Position numbers and translations under genes: made by a program | Origin: Noviluteimonas gilva | GTDB lineage: Bacteria > Pseudomonadota > Gammaproteobacteria > Xanthomonadales > Xanthomonadaceae | Reading direction: 5' to 3' | Assembly (NCBI RefSeq): GCF_009740395.1 | Contig: NZ_WOXT01000004.1 | Location: 310,001-374,000, forward strand | DNA: 64,000 nucleotides | Shown: piece after piece, positions 46,108-55,589 of the stretch | Layout of the letters: every line of letters begins with the position of its first letter | How positions within the stretch are numbered: the stretch's first letter is position 1 | The notes under the pieces: generated by a model | Databases searched by the model: none | Seen by the model: only the letters and a program-made list of their open reading frames with translations | What the model was told of the DNA's origin: nothing

Positions 46108-48351
46108 ATGAACGACACCGTCCGCCCCGTCTTCCACGGCTTCGAGCAAATCCCCCTCCGCGAATACGCCGAACGCGCGTATCTCGATTACTCCATGTAC
46201 GTCGTGCTGGACCGCGCGCTGCCCTTCCTGGGCGACGGGCTCAAGCCGGTGCAGCGCCGCATCATCTATGCGATGAGCGAGCTCGGGCTCAACGCCGGGG
46301 CCAAGCCGAAGAAATCCGCGCGCACCGTCGGCGACGTGATCGGCAAATACCATCCGCACGGCGACTCGGCTTGCTACGAGGCGCTGGTGTTGATGGCGCA
46401 GCCGTTCTCGTATCGCTATCCGCTGATCGAAGGCCAGGGCAATTTCGGTTCGAGCGACGATCCGAAATCCTTCGCCGCGATGCGTTACACCGAATCCAAG
46501 CTCACGCCGATCGCCGAAGTGTTGTTGGGCGAACTGGCCCAGGGCACGGTCGATTGGGTGCCGAACTTCGACGGCACGCTGGACGAGCCTTCGTGGATGC
46601 CCGCGCGCCTGCCGCACCTGCTGCTCAACGGCACGACGGGCATCGCGGTGGGCATGGCCACCGACGTCCCGCCGCACAACCTCAACGAAGTGGTTGCCGC
46701 GTGCATCCGCCTGCTCGAGGATCCCGACGCGACCGTGCGCGACCTGTGCGAGCACCTGCGCGGCCCCGATTACCCGACGACGGCGGAGATCATCACGCCG
46801 GCCGCCGACCTGTTGTCGATGTACGAAACCGGCCTGGGCAGCGTGCGTGCGCGCGGCACGTTCGTGAAAGAACAGTCCAACATCGTCATCACCGCCCTGC
46901 CCTACCAGGTGTCCTCGTCGAAGGTCATCGAGCAGATCGCAGCGCAAATGCGCGCGAAGAAGCTGCCGTGGCTGGAAGACATCCGCGACGAATCCGACCA
47001 CGAGAATCCCGTGCGCGTCGTGCTCGTGCCGCGCAGCAACCGCGTCGATGCCGAGCAGTTGATGGGCCATTTGTTCGCGACGACCGACATCGAGCGCTCG
47101 TATCGCGTCAACCTCAACGTCATCGGCGAAGACGGCCGCCCGCGGGTCAAGAATCTCAAGGAGCTGCTGAGCGAGTGGTTGGTGTTCCGCACCAACACCG
47201 TCGTGCGCCGCCTGCAGCATCGCAAGGAACGCGTCGAGCGCCGCCTGCACATGCTGGAAGGCTTGTTGATCGCCTTCCTCAATCTCGATGAAGTCATCCG
47301 CATCATCCGCACCGAAGACGAGCCGCGCGATGCGTTGATCGCGCGCTTCGCGCTTAGCGACGAGCAGGCCGACTACATCCTCGAGACGCGCCTGAAGCAA
47401 CTGGCGCGCCTGGAGGAAATGAAGATCCGCGGCGAGCAGGACGAGCTGTCGACGGAACTGGAAAAGCTCATCGCCACGTTGGAAAGCAAGGCGAAGCTGA
47501 AGAAGTTGGTGAAGGACGAGTTGCTGGCCGATGCGAAGAAGTTCGGCGACGCGCGCCGTTCGCCGCTGGTCGCGCGCGATGCCGCGCAGGCGCTGGACGA
47601 AACCGAGCTGGTGCCGAGCGAGCCGATGACGGTCGTGCTCAGCGAGAAGGGCTGGATTCGCGCGGCGAAGGGACACGATGTGGATGCGGCGGCGCTGTCG
47701 TATCGCGATGGCGATGGTTTGCTCGCCGCGGTGCGTGGGCGGAGTACGCAGCAGGTCGCGTTCCTCGATTCGACGGGGCGCAGCTATTCCACCGTCGCGC
47801 ACACGCTGCCGAGTGCGCGGGGCAATGGTGAGCCCTTGAGCGGACGCTTCGCGCTCGCTTCGGGCGCGTCGTTCCAGGCGATCGCCAGCGCCGACGATGA
47901 AACGCGCTTCGTGCTCGCGTCTTCGCACGGGTATGGCTTCGTCACCAAGTTCGTGAACCTCACGGGTCGTCAGAAGGCGGGTAAGGCGATGCTCTCGCTC
48001 ACGCCGGGCGCGAAGGTGTTGCAGCCGGCGCAGGTGGGCGGGGTCGAAAGCGATCGCGTCGTCGCGGTCACGAGTGCGGGCCATCTGCTTGCGTTCGCGG
48101 TCAGCGATCTGCCGGAACTCGACAAGGGCAAGGGCAACAAGATCATCGAGATTCCGAAGGCGAAGCTCGGGACCGAACGTGTCGTCGCAGTCGCCGTCGT
48201 GCCGCCGGGCGGCAAGCTTTCGGTGAAGTCGGGGTCGCGTTCGATGACGCTGTCGTTCAAGGAGCTCGACGAATACATCGGTGCACGCGCGTCGCGTGGC
48301 GGGCTGTTGCCGCGCGGTTGGCAGAAGGTCGACGGCCTGGTCGTGGAATGA
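46108..48351 (+). CDS. parC: DNA topoisomerase IV subunit A
   Basis: The 747-residue type IIA topoisomerase subunit has the active-site tyrosine in [16 protein letters not shown] context downstream of [36 protein letters not shown]. The QGNFGS motif and a C-terminal pinwheel region (about 500-747) are also present. The GAKPKKSAR wording and length fit ParC more than GyrA. It decatenates daughter chromosomes together with ParE. The tpm gene overlaps its stop by 4 nt. Confidence 0.95.
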   Translation: MNDTVRPVFHGFEQIPLREYAERAYLDYSMYVVLDRALPFLGDGLKPVQRRIIYAMSELGLNAGAKPKKSARTVGDVIGKYHPHGDSACYEALVLMAQPFSYRYPLIEGQGNFGSSDDPKSFAAMRYTESKLTPIAEVLLGELAQGTVDWVPNFDGTLDEPSWMPARLPHLLLNGTTGIAVGMATDVPPHNLNEVVAACIRLLEDPDATVRDLCEHLRGPDYPTTAEIITPAADLLSMYETGLGSVRARGTFVKEQSNIVITALPYQVSSSKVIEQIAAQMRAKKLPWLEDIRDESDHENPVRVVLVPRSNRVDAEQLMGHLFATTDIERSYRVNLNVIGEDGRPRVKNLKELLSEWLVFRTNTVVRRLQHRKERVERRLHMLEGLLIAFLNLDEVIRIIRTEDEPRDALIARFALSDEQADYILETRLKQLARLEEMKIRGEQDELSTELEKLIATLESKAKLKKLVKDELLADAKKFGDARRSPLVARDAAQALDETELVPSEPMTVVLSEKGWIRAAKGHDVDAAALSYRDGDGLLAAVRGRSTQQVAFLDSTGRSYSTVAHTLPSARGNGEPLSGRFALASGASFQAIASADDETRFVLASSHGYGFVTKFVNLTGRQKAGKAMLSLTPGAKVLQPAQVGGVESDRVVAVTSAGHLLAFAVSDLPELDKGKGNKIIEIPKAKLGTERVVAVAVVPPGGKLSVKSGSRSMTLSFKELDEYIGARASRGGLLPRGWQKVDGLVVE

Positions 48352-49022
48352 GCGAGGAGCTGCTGCGCGATCGCGAGAACTGGCTGGCGCGCTGGCGCGA
48401 GGGCCGGATCGGGTTCCACCAGGACACGCCGTCGCCCTTGCTCGTCGAATGTTGGGAGCGCGTGGGTGCGCCCGAAGGTTCGACGGTGTTCGTGCCGCTG
48501 GCCGGCAAGTCGGTCGACATGCCGTGGCTCGCCGAGCACGGGCATGACGTGTTCGGCGTGGAGCTGGCGTCGCTCGCGGTCGAGCAGTTTTTCGCGGAGC
48601 AGCGGTTGGAGGCGAAGGTCGAAGAGACGCCGAAGGGTGCGCTGTGGCGGTCCGGTCCGATCGCGTTGTTGTGTGGCGATGTGTTTGCGCTGGATGCGCA
48701 GGATCTCGCCAAATGCCGCGCGTTCTTCGATCGCGCCGCGATCATCGCGTTACCGCGCGGGTTGCGCCAGCGCTACGCGCGCGAGGTCTATGCGCAATTG
48801 CCGCGCGGCTGCGTCGGGCTGATGGTCACGCTCGAATATCCCGAACATGAAAAACAGGGGCCGCCCTTCTCCGTGCGCGAAGCGGAAGTGCGGGACCTGT
48901 TCGAATCCGACTGGACCGTCGACGTGCTCGTGCGCCGCGAGATCCTGGCCTACCAGGCATCGTGGCGGAACGAAGGCGTGACGGCCCTGCACGCGGTGGC
49001 ATATCGACTGCAGCGGCGCTGA
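48348..49022 (+). CDS. tpm: Thiopurine S-methyltransferase
   Basis: The 224-residue SAM-dependent methyltransferase begins [22 protein letters not shown], the TPMT signature. It then has [28 protein letters not shown] (SAM site) and [15 protein letters not shown]. Bacterial TPMTs methylate thiol, selenium and tellurium compounds. The ATG overlaps the parC stop (ATGA), so the start at 48348 is secure. Confidence 0.95.
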   Translation: MSEELLRDRENWLARWREGRIGFHQDTPSPLLVECWERVGAPEGSTVFVPLAGKSVDMPWLAEHGHDVFGVELASLAVEQFFAEQRLEAKVEETPKGALWRSGPIALLCGDVFALDAQDLAKCRAFFDRAAIIALPRGLRQRYAREVYAQLPRGCVGLMVTLEYPEHEKQGPPFSVREAEVRDLFESDWTVDVLVRREILAYQASWRNEGVTALHAVAYRLQRR

Positions 49023-49046
49023 CGCGCGTCGCACGAAGGGGGCTGC

Positions 49047-51395
49047 ATGCGGCGCTGGATGATCCGGATCGGTTTGGGGCTGCTGGGGCTGTTGCTGATC
49101 GCGCTGTTCGCGCTGTGGCTGGCGATGCGCGCGAGCCTGCCGAAGCTGGAAGGCACGCAATCCCTGCCCGGCCTGTCCGCGCCGGTGACGATCCAGCGCG
49201 ATGCACTGGGCGTGGTCACCATCAACGCCGCGAACGAAACCGACGCCCTGCGCGCACTCGGCTACGTGCATGCGCAAGAGCGCTTCTTCGAGATGGATTT
49301 GATGCGCCGCTCGGCGGCGGGTGAGTTGTCGGGATTGTTCGGCGAGATCGCGCTGGGCGTCGACAAGGCGGCGCGTTCGCATCGCATGCGCGCACGCGTG
49401 CAGGAGCGCTTGAATGAAATCGCCGGTGATCGGCGCGCGCAGTTGGAGGCCTACACGCAGGGCGTGAACGCGGGACTCGATGCGCTCTCCGCGCGGCCGT
49501 GGGCGTATCTGGTGTTGCGCCAGCATCCGAAGCCGTGGCGCGCGGAAGATACGCCGCTGGTCGGTTACGCGATGTACTTCGACCTGCAGGACGCGGGCAA
49601 CAAGCGGGAACTCGCGTTGTGGAAGCTGCAATCGCACGTGCCGCCGGCCTTGTATGCGCTGCTCACGCACGATGGATCGAGCTGGGATGCGCCGCTGACG
49701 GGCCCGCCGACCGGCGACGCGAAGTTACCCGGTCCGGATGCATTGAACTTGCGCGACCTGCCCGTGCCCTTCCTCGCAGCGATTCCGTCGTTGCCCGATC
49801 CGCCCGCGATCGGCAGCAACAACTTCGCCGTCAGCGGCGATGCGACGCGCGACGGCCGCGCGATCCTGGCCAACGACATGCACCTGGCCTTGCGCGCGCC
49901 GAACATCTGGTTCCGCACGCGCCTGCGTTATCCCGATGCGCGCGCCGAAGCGGGCCGCGTCGATCTCAACGGCGTCACCCTGCCCGGCATGCCCGCGATC
50001 GTGGTCGGCAGCAATGGGCATGTCGCATGGGGTTTCACCAACGGTTACATCGACGCGGCGGATTGGGGACGGTTGGTGAAATGCGGCGAGGCGCGCTACC
50101 GCATCAAGGGCGCGTGCGTTCCCTTGCAGGTGCATCGCGAGCGCATCGAGGTTGCGGGCGGCTCTGCGGTCGACATCAATGTCGAGGAATCGCCGTGGGG
50201 ACCGGTGCTCGACGAAGCGGAGAACGGCGATGCGCTTGCGCTTCGGTGGTCCGCGCATTTGCCGGGGTCGTTGCGATTGGCGTTCATGGACATGGCGTAC
50301 GCCACCGATGTCGACGATGCATTGCGTCGCGCGAGTCGCGCGGCGATTCCCGCGCAGAACCTGCTGATCGCGGGGAAGCGCGACATCGCATGGCGCGTGA
50401 TCGGTCCCTTGCCGCAACGTGCGGCCGGGTGCGATGCCCCGATGCCGGATGCGGGCACGTGCGCGCCGTGGGGATTGCGACTCGACGCATCGCCCGTGGT
50501 CGCGCGACCAACGTCGGCGCGGTTGTGGAGCGCGAACGCGCGAACGATCCAGGATCGACCCGGCGCCGCGCGTTTGTACGACGGGAATTTCTGGCTCGGC
50601 GTGCGCGCGCATCGCATTCGCAGCGATCTGTTCGAACGCCCGCAATTCGACGAGCGCGCGCTGCTCGAGATCCAGACCGATGATCGCGCGGTGTTCCTGT
50701 ATCGCTGGTGGCAATTGATGCAGGCGCAGGCGAAAACCGACGGCACGCCTGCCTTGCATGCGCTGGCCGATGCGTCGCGCACCTGGGAAGGTCGCGCGAT
50801 GCCCTCGTCCGTCAGCTTCCGCATCGTGAAGGCGTGGCGCCGCGCGGTGCTCGATCGCCTCGCCGATGGACTCACGGCACCGGCGCAGGCGGAGCTCGGG
50901 CAGGACTTCGTGATGCCGCAGATGCCGCAGCTCGAAGGCGTCGCGTGGCCGCTGGTCACGCAGCGGCCGATGCATCTGCTGCCGCGACGCTACAAGACGT
51001 GGACGGCATTGTTCGAAGACGCCGCGAAGGAAGTGCGCGCGGACCTCGAAGGCGAAGGCGAACTCGCCGAACGCACGTGGGGCGAAGCGAACGCCGCGCG
51101 CATCTGTCATCCCTTGGCGCGTGCGCTGTTCTTCGCGCGCAAGCTGTTGTGCATGCCGGCCGATCCGCTGTCCGGCGATGCGACCACGCCGCGCGCGCAA
51201 TCGCCCGACAACGGCGCGTCCGAGCGCATGGTCGTCTCGCCGGGTCACGAAGCGGATGGCATCTTCCACATGCCGGGCGGACAGAGCGGGCATCCGCTGT
51301 CGCCGTATTGGGGCGCGGGACACGACGACTGGGTGCAGGGACGTCCCACGCCTTTCCTCCCGGGTCCGACAGAGCACACGCTTACGCTGAATTAG
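49047..51395 (+). CDS. Penicillin acylase family protein (Ntn hydrolase)
   Basis: The 782-residue product has an N-terminal membrane/signal segment (residues 6-28). The alpha part follows, with GVVTINAANETDALRALGYVHAQERFFEMDLMRR. The conserved autocleavage site is GSNNFAVSG, where the serine becomes the catalytic N-terminus of the beta chain at about residue 253. AILANDMHLALRAPNIWF and GHVAWGFTNGY are also family motifs. Substrates range from beta-lactams to acyl-homoserine lactones, so quorum quenching is possible but unproven. Confidence 0.92.
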   Translation: MRRWMIRIGLGLLGLLLIALFALWLAMRASLPKLEGTQSLPGLSAPVTIQRDALGVVTINAANETDALRALGYVHAQERFFEMDLMRRSAAGELSGLFGEIALGVDKAARSHRMRARVQERLNEIAGDRRAQLEAYTQGVNAGLDALSARPWAYLVLRQHPKPWRAEDTPLVGYAMYFDLQDAGNKRELALWKLQSHVPPALYALLTHDGSSWDAPLTGPPTGDAKLPGPDALNLRDLPVPFLAAIPSLPDPPAIGSNNFAVSGDATRDGRAILANDMHLALRAPNIWFRTRLRYPDARAEAGRVDLNGVTLPGMPAIVVGSNGHVAWGFTNGYIDAADWGRLVKCGEARYRIKGACVPLQVHRERIEVAGGSAVDINVEESPWGPVLDEAENGDALALRWSAHLPGSLRLAFMDMAYATDVDDALRRASRAAIPAQNLLIAGKRDIAWRVIGPLPQRAAGCDAPMPDAGTCAPWGLRLDASPVVARPTSARLWSANARTIQDRPGAARLYDGNFWLGVRAHRIRSDLFERPQFDERALLEIQTDDRAVFLYRWWQLMQAQAKTDGTPALHALADASRTWEGRAMPSSVSFRIVKAWRRAVLDRLADGLTAPAQAELGQDFVMPQMPQLEGVAWPLVTQRPMHLLPRRYKTWTALFEDAAKEVRADLEGEGELAERTWGEANAARICHPLARALFFARKLLCMPADPLSGDATTPRAQSPDNGASERMVVSPGHEADGIFHMPGGQSGHPLSPYWGAGHDDWVQGRPTPFLPGPTEHTLTLN

Positions 51396-51494
51396 CGAAA
51401 TTTCGTCTGCACCAACCGGCCGAATCCAAGAAGGATGGCTCGCACGCGCCACTACGATGCCGCGGCGTTTCCCTCCCCCTTATTGGAATCGAGC

Positions 51495-52145
51495 ATGACC
51501 AAACTGAAACTGATCGCGCTGGCCCTCGCGCTCGCGCCGGCCACCGCGTTCGCCACCGACGGCCCCGGCTTTGCCTTCACGGGCGGCTACGGCAGCCTCG
51601 AAGGCGGCGGCAATCCTCTTGTCGGCGTTCCGCTCGAGATGCCGGGCCCGCTGGCGACCATCGACAGCGACGACAGCGACAGCGTGTGGAGCCTGTCGGC
51701 CTCGTGGTTCATCAACAAGCACTGGGCGGTCGAACTGTGGACCTCGCAGGGCGCCGAGCACCACGTGCACATCGACCCGGAGTTCGCGCCGGACATCCGC
51801 GTCGCCGAATACTCCACCGCGCCGGTCTCGCTGATGGCGCAGTACCACTTCGGTGGCATGGGTCGCTTCACGCCCTTCGTGGGCGCGGGCTGGCACTGGA
51901 CCAACGTCAGCGGTGTCCGCACGAACGTGGCGTATGACGAGGTCACCGGCCTGAAGCTGTCCAGCGACAACGGCTTCGCCGCCGTCGCCGGCCTGGACTA
52001 CGCCATCGCCGATGGCTGGTTCGCCCGCGGCGACGTCCGCTGGATGGATTCCTCCATGGACGTGACAACCCTCAGCAATCCGATGTCGCGCACGGTCAAG
52101 AGCGACAAGACCTATTACGGCGTGTCCATCGGTTACCGCTTCTGA
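51495..52145 (+). CDS. OmpW-family outer membrane protein
   Basis: The 216-residue product has a signal peptide (ending AFA|TD). The eight-stranded beta-barrel pattern of OmpW is visible: VWSLSASWFINKHWAVELWTS, then APVSLMAQYHFGG, then FTPFVGAGWHWTNVSG. The barrel ends with GYRF, the outer-membrane sorting signal. It is expected to form a narrow hydrophobic channel. It converges on asnB with only 3 nt between the stop codons. Confidence 0.9.
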   Translation: MTKLKLIALALALAPATAFATDGPGFAFTGGYGSLEGGGNPLVGVPLEMPGPLATIDSDDSDSVWSLSASWFINKHWAVELWTSQGAEHHVHIDPEFAPDIRVAEYSTAPVSLMAQYHFGGMGRFTPFVGAGWHWTNVSGVRTNVAYDEVTGLKLSSDNGFAAVAGLDYAIADGWFARGDVRWMDSSMDVTTLSNPMSRTVKSDKTYYGVSIGYRF

Positions 52146-52148
52146 GGT

Positions 52149-53858
52149 TCATGCCGCCGTCGCCGCGTCGTCCTCCACGGACGCGGCGGCGGCGTGCACT
52201 TCGCGCATGGCGCGGCCGGACGGGTCGGCGCGCGAGGCAAAACTCGCATCCCACGCGATCGCCGCCGGCGACGAACACGCGATCGACTTCCCACCCGGCA
52301 CCGTGCGCGCCGCGGCATCTCCCGGGAACATCGCTTCGAACCACCGCCGATACAGGAACGCTTCCTTCGTCTCCGGCGTGTTGATCGGAAACCGCTCTGC
52401 CGCCGTCGCGAACTCCGCGTCGCTCACTTCGCGCGCGGCATAGGCCTTCAGTCCGTCGATCCAGCCGTAACCGACGCCGTCGCTGAACTGCTCCTTCTGC
52501 CGCCACAGGATCGCGTCGGGCAACGCGCCTTCGAAGGCCTCGCGCAACACCGCCTTTTCGATCTTCCGCCCGCCGCGCATGCGCACGCACTTCGCATCGG
52601 CATCCATCGCCATCGCGACATCGAGGAACGCCAGGTCGAGGAACGGCACGCGCGCCTCCACGCCCCAGGCCATCATCGCCTTGTTGGCGCGCGCACAGTC
52701 GAACTGGTGCAGCGCATCGAGCTTCCGCACGGTCTCGGCGTGGAATTCGCGCGCATCCGGCGCTTTGTGGAAATACAGATAGCCGCCGAAGATCTCATCG
52801 GCACCCTCGCCCGACAGCACCATCTTCACGCCCATCGCCTTGATGCGGCGCGCGAGGAGGAACATCGGAGTCGACGCGCGGATCGTCGTGACGTCGTAGG
52901 TTTCTACATGGCGGATCACGTCGGGCAGCACATCGAGCCCTTCTTCCAGCGTGTAGGTGAAGCCGTGGTGCACCGTGCCGATCGCGTCGGCGGCCACCTG
53001 CGCGGCGGCGAGGTCGGGCGAATCCGCCAGGCCGATCGCGAAGGAATGCAGGCGCGGCCACCAGGCTTCGCTGCGGTCGTCGTCTTCGACGCGGCGCCGC
53101 GCATGCAAGGCCGCGCACGCCGCGACGATCGAGGAGTCGAGCCCGCCGGACAACAACACGCCATAAGGCACGTCGCTCATGAGTTGGCGATGGACGGCGG
53201 ATTCGAGCGCTTCACGCAACGCGGGCGGTGAGACTTCGACGCCACGCGTTGCCTCGTATTCGCGCCATGCACGGTCATGAAACGCAACGAGCGCACCGGT
53301 CGCGCTGTCGTACCAATGCCCGGGCGGAAACACCGCGACATCGGCGCAGACGCGCACGATCGCCTTCATCTCCGACGCGACCCACAAGCGCCCGTCTGCA
53401 TCGTGGCCCCAGTACAGCGGACACACACCGAGCGGATCGCGTGCGATCACGACACGCTGCTCAGCCGCATCCCACAGCGCGAACGCGAAGATGCCGTTGA
53501 GGCGCGCGAACGCCTCCGGCCCGGCTTCGCGATACAGCGCGCTGACGATCTCGCAATCGGAGCCGGTCGTGAACGCGTACGGCGCCGCGAGCCCATCCTG
53601 CAATTCGCGATGGTTGTAGATCTCCCCGTTGACCGCGAGCACGAGCGCGCCGTCGGCCGACACGATCGGCTGCGCGCCGCCGGCCGGGTCGACGATGGCC
53701 AGGCGCTCGTGCACGAGCATCGCGTGGGCTTCGGCATGCACGCCGGACCAGTCGGGCCCGCGATGCCGTTGCAGCGCGGAGAGGGACAACGCGAGCGGGC
53801 GCAGCGGACGCAGGTCCGCGTGCGGGCGCGCGTCGAAGATGCCGAGGATGGAACACAT
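52149..53858 (-). CDS. asnB: Asparagine synthetase, glutamine-hydrolysing
   Basis: The 569-residue product has the N-terminal glutaminase domain with catalytic Cys2 (MCSILGIFD), QRHRGPDWSG and NGEIYNH. The synthetase domain has the ATP pyrophosphatase loop LLSGGLDSS, then LSGEGADEIFGGY. It makes asparagine from aspartate, glutamine and ATP. Length and motifs are those of AsnB. It stands behind a 240-nt leader with an Asn-rich peptide and hairpin (see 53898 and 53951), which suggests control by asparagine supply. Confidence 0.97.
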   Translation of the reverse strand: MCSILGIFDARPHADLRPLRPLALSLSALQRHRGPDWSGVHAEAHAMLVHERLAIVDPAGGAQPIVSADGALVLAVNGEIYNHRELQDGLAAPYAFTTGSDCEIVSALYREAGPEAFARLNGIFAFALWDAAEQRVVIARDPLGVCPLYWGHDADGRLWVASEMKAIVRVCADVAVFPPGHWYDSATGALVAFHDRAWREYEATRGVEVSPPALREALESAVHRQLMSDVPYGVLLSGGLDSSIVAACAALHARRRVEDDDRSEAWWPRLHSFAIGLADSPDLAAAQVAADAIGTVHHGFTYTLEEGLDVLPDVIRHVETYDVTTIRASTPMFLLARRIKAMGVKMVLSGEGADEIFGGYLYFHKAPDAREFHAETVRKLDALHQFDCARANKAMMAWGVEARVPFLDLAFLDVAMAMDADAKCVRMRGGRKIEKAVLREAFEGALPDAILWRQKEQFSDGVGYGWIDGLKAYAAREVSDAEFATAAERFPINTPETKEAFLYRRWFEAMFPGDAAARTVPGGKSIACSSPAAIAWDASFASRADPSGRAMREVHAAAASVEDDAATAA

Positions 53859-53897
53859 GGACGGACTCCTTTGGATTTTCGGAGGCCGCTAACGCAG

Positions 53898-53924
53898 GAA
53901 GCCCGCGCTTGCGGCGCGGGCTTC
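53898..53924 (-). promoter_or_regulatory. Hairpin of the candidate asnB attenuator
   Basis: A perfect 11-bp stem (GAAGCCCGCGC with GCGCGGGCTTC) and a 5-nt loop lie 39 nt upstream of asnB. The 5' arm contains GCCCGCG (53921-53915), complementary to CGCGGGC (53979-53973) just after the Asn codons of the leader peptide. The two pairings are mutually exclusive, as in terminator/antiterminator pairs. No U-run follows, so termination may be Rho-assisted, or the hairpin may act otherwise. Confidence 0.55.
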
Positions 53925-53950
53925 GGGCGAATCTTTGCGTGGAAAACGTT

Positions 53951-54028
53951 CTATCGCACGCGCGAATCGCCGGCCCGCGGGAGGCTGGCGTTATTCGAAT
54001 TGCGATTATTGGCGCGGGTGAACGTCAT
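53951..54028 (-). CDS. Asparagine-rich leader peptide of asnB
   Basis: A 25-codon frame on the minus strand (ATG 54028, TAG at 53953-53951) encodes MTFTRANNRNSNNASLPRAG followed by DSRVR. Asn occupies positions 7, 8, 10, 12 and 13, five of seven residues. This lies directly upstream of asparagine synthetase, the exact pattern of amino-acid-biosynthesis attenuators. AATCGC within the Asn codons (54007-54002) can pair with GCGATT (53970-53965), a possible protective stem. A ribosome stalled for lack of Asn-tRNA would free CGCGGGC to pair with the hairpin arm. The frame is seen; the regulation is inferred. Confidence 0.7.
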   Translation of the reverse strand: MTFTRANNRNSNNASLPRAGDSRVR

Positions 54029-54035
54029 GGCACCG

Positions 54036-54064
54036 ACCCTAGCGCTACGCGGGGGACTACGCAA
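54036..54064 (-). promoter_or_regulatory. Candidate sigma-70 promoter of the asnB leader
   Basis: On the minus strand TTGCGT (54064-54059) and TAGGGT (54041-54036) are 17 nt apart, a good -35/-10 pair. The expected transcription start is about seven nt on, at or next to the ATG of the leader peptide (54028), so the leader peptide mRNA could be leaderless. Confidence 0.5.
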
Positions 54065-54102
54065 CCCCACCCCAGCCCTCCCCTGCTTGCAGGAGAGGGA
54101 GT
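54061..54102. repeat. REP-like palindrome between dapE and the asnB leader
   Basis: The sequence CCCTCCCCTGCTTGCAGGAG followed by AGGG forms an imperfect palindrome. It resembles the abundant CCC-rich extragenic palindromes of Xanthomonas and Lysobacter genomes. It sits at the dapE stop and may also act as its transcript end. Copy number in this genome is unknown. Confidence 0.45.
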
Positions 54103-55230
54103 TCAGGCGAGCAACCGGCGCATGAGGGCGAGATACAGCCCCGGCAGCGCTTCGAGGTCGGCGATCGACACATGCTCATCGACCTTGTGGATGCTCGCAT
54201 TCACCGGCCCGATCTCGACGCACTGCGCGCCGAGCGGCGCGATGAAGCGCGCGTCCGAGGTTCCGCCGCCCGTGCTTTCCTCCGGCGCAGAACCTGCGAT
54301 TTCAGCCAGCGTCTCGCGCGCCGCGGCACGCAGCGGACCTTCGGGCGTGTGGAACGGTTCGCCACCGCGATGCCAGTGGATCGCGTACTCGAGCGCGTGC
54401 TTGCGGAAGATCGCTTCGCACTCGGCTTCCAGCTGCGCTGCGCTCCAGTTCGGGTTGAAGCGCAGGTTGAACAAGACCTGCATCTCGCCGGGGATCACGT
54501 TGTTCGCGCCGGTGCCCGCGTGGATGTTGCTGATCTGCAGGCTGGTGGGCGGGAAGGTTTCGAAGCCTTCGTCCCATCGGCGCGCGACCAGTTCGTCGAG
54601 CGCGGGCAAAGCCTGGTGGATCGGGTTGCGTGCCTTGTCGGGATACGCGACGTGGCCCTGGATGCCGCGAATCGTCATCGTCGCCGACAAGGTGCCGCGA
54701 CGGCCGACGCGCAGTAGATCGCCAAGTTTCGCTTTCGACGACGGCTCACCCGTCACGCACCAATCGATGCGCTGCCCGCGTTCGCGAAAGACGTCGGCGA
54801 CGCGACGCACGCCATCGATCGCATCGCCCTCCTCGTCCGACGTGACAAGCATCGCGACGGTGCCGCGATGTTGCGGATGCGCGGCAACGAACTGCTCCAG
54901 CGCGACGACGAACGCCGCGACGCTGCCCTTCATGTCCGCCGCGCCGCGGCCGTACAACAGCCCGTCGCGTTCGGTCGGCACGAACGGATCGCTCGCCCAC
55001 GCCTCGCGCGGACCCGACGGCACGACATCGGTATGACCGAGGAAAACGAGGACCGGCCCCTCGCTGCCGTGCGTCGCCCACAGATTGTCGACGTCACCGA
55101 AGCGCAGCGATTCGCACGCGAAGCCCGCACGCGATAGACGCGACGCGAGCATCGCCTGGCAGCCGTCATCGTCCGGCGTCACCGACGCGCGTTCGATCAG
55201 CGCCTTCGACAACGCCAACACGTCGCTCAC
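54103..55230 (-). CDS. dapE: Succinyl-diaminopimelate desuccinylase
   Basis: The product is 375 residues from a GTG at 55230 that overlaps the preceding stop (GTGA). Metal-site motifs are [22 protein letters not shown] and [11 protein letters not shown], with a late His region ([10 protein letters not shown]). DapE removes succinate from N-succinyl-L,L-diaminopimelate, giving the precursor of lysine and peptidoglycan. It acts two steps after DapD, encoded in the same operon. Confidence 0.96.
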   Translation of the reverse strand: MSDVLALSKALIERASVTPDDDGCQAMLASRLSRAGFACESLRFGDVDNLWATHGSEGPVLVFLGHTDVVPSGPREAWASDPFVPTERDGLLYGRGAADMKGSVAAFVVALEQFVAAHPQHRGTVAMLVTSDEEGDAIDGVRRVADVFRERGQRIDWCVTGEPSSKAKLGDLLRVGRRGTLSATMTIRGIQGHVAYPDKARNPIHQALPALDELVARRWDEGFETFPPTSLQISNIHAGTGANNVIPGEMQVLFNLRFNPNWSAAQLEAECEAIFRKHALEYAIHWHRGGEPFHTPEGPLRAAARETLAEIAGSAPEESTGGGTSDARFIAPLGAQCVEIGPVNASIHKVDEHVSIADLEALPGLYLALMRRLLA

Positions 55231-55586
55231 TGGCGCACTCCGAACCGCAGCTTGAAGCCGTTGTCGGTGAATCCCTGCGTGACCGTGCCGTCGTCGGTGA
55301 CGACAACCGGGCGACGAATCAGCTGCGGATATTCCTTCAGCAGCAACTGCCATTCCGGATCGCTGCCCGGCGTCTTGCGCCCCTGCGGGAGCTCGCGCCA
55401 CGTCGTCGACGACTTGTTGATCAGCGCATCGAACCCGCCGGCCTGCTTCGCCCAATCGGCGAGCGTGGTGGCCGCCTGGCGATTGTCGCGATAGTCGACG
55501 AAGGTGTACGCGATGCCGAAGCGCTCCAACCAGTTGCGCGCCTTCTTGCAGGTGTCGCAGTTGGACAGGCCGTAGAGAGTGGTCAT
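55227..55586 (-). CDS. ArsC/Spx-family protein, YffB-like
   Basis: The 119-residue thioredoxin-fold product has the motif [16 protein letters not shown] near the N-terminus and RRPVVV in the anion-binding part. This is typical of YffB (Spx/ArsC family) rather than true arsenate reductases, and the usual neighbour of dapD and dapE in gammaproteobacteria. It overlaps dapE by 4 nt and follows dapD by 3 nt. Its function is unknown; glutathione binding is reported for homologues. Confidence 0.9.
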   Translation of the reverse strand: MTTLYGLSNCDTCKKARNWLERFGIAYTFVDYRDNRQAATTLADWAKQAGGFDALINKSSTTWRELPQGRKTPGSDPEWQLLLKEYPQLIRRPVVVTDDGTVTQGFTDNGFKLRFGVRQ

Positions 55587-55589
55587 TGC

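Noticed and set aside
45925-48084. 719-codon open frame antisense to parC, and similar long frames at 14320-16959, 10237-11715 and 11609-13528
   Set aside because: They mirror real genes in a GC-rich genome. Their translations are Arg/Ala/Gly/His biased, have no domain and no ribosome binding site.
55227-55586. Arsenate reductase arsC
   Set aside because: Gene context (dapD-dapE) and the CxxC-type start fit the YffB branch, and no other ars gene is present.
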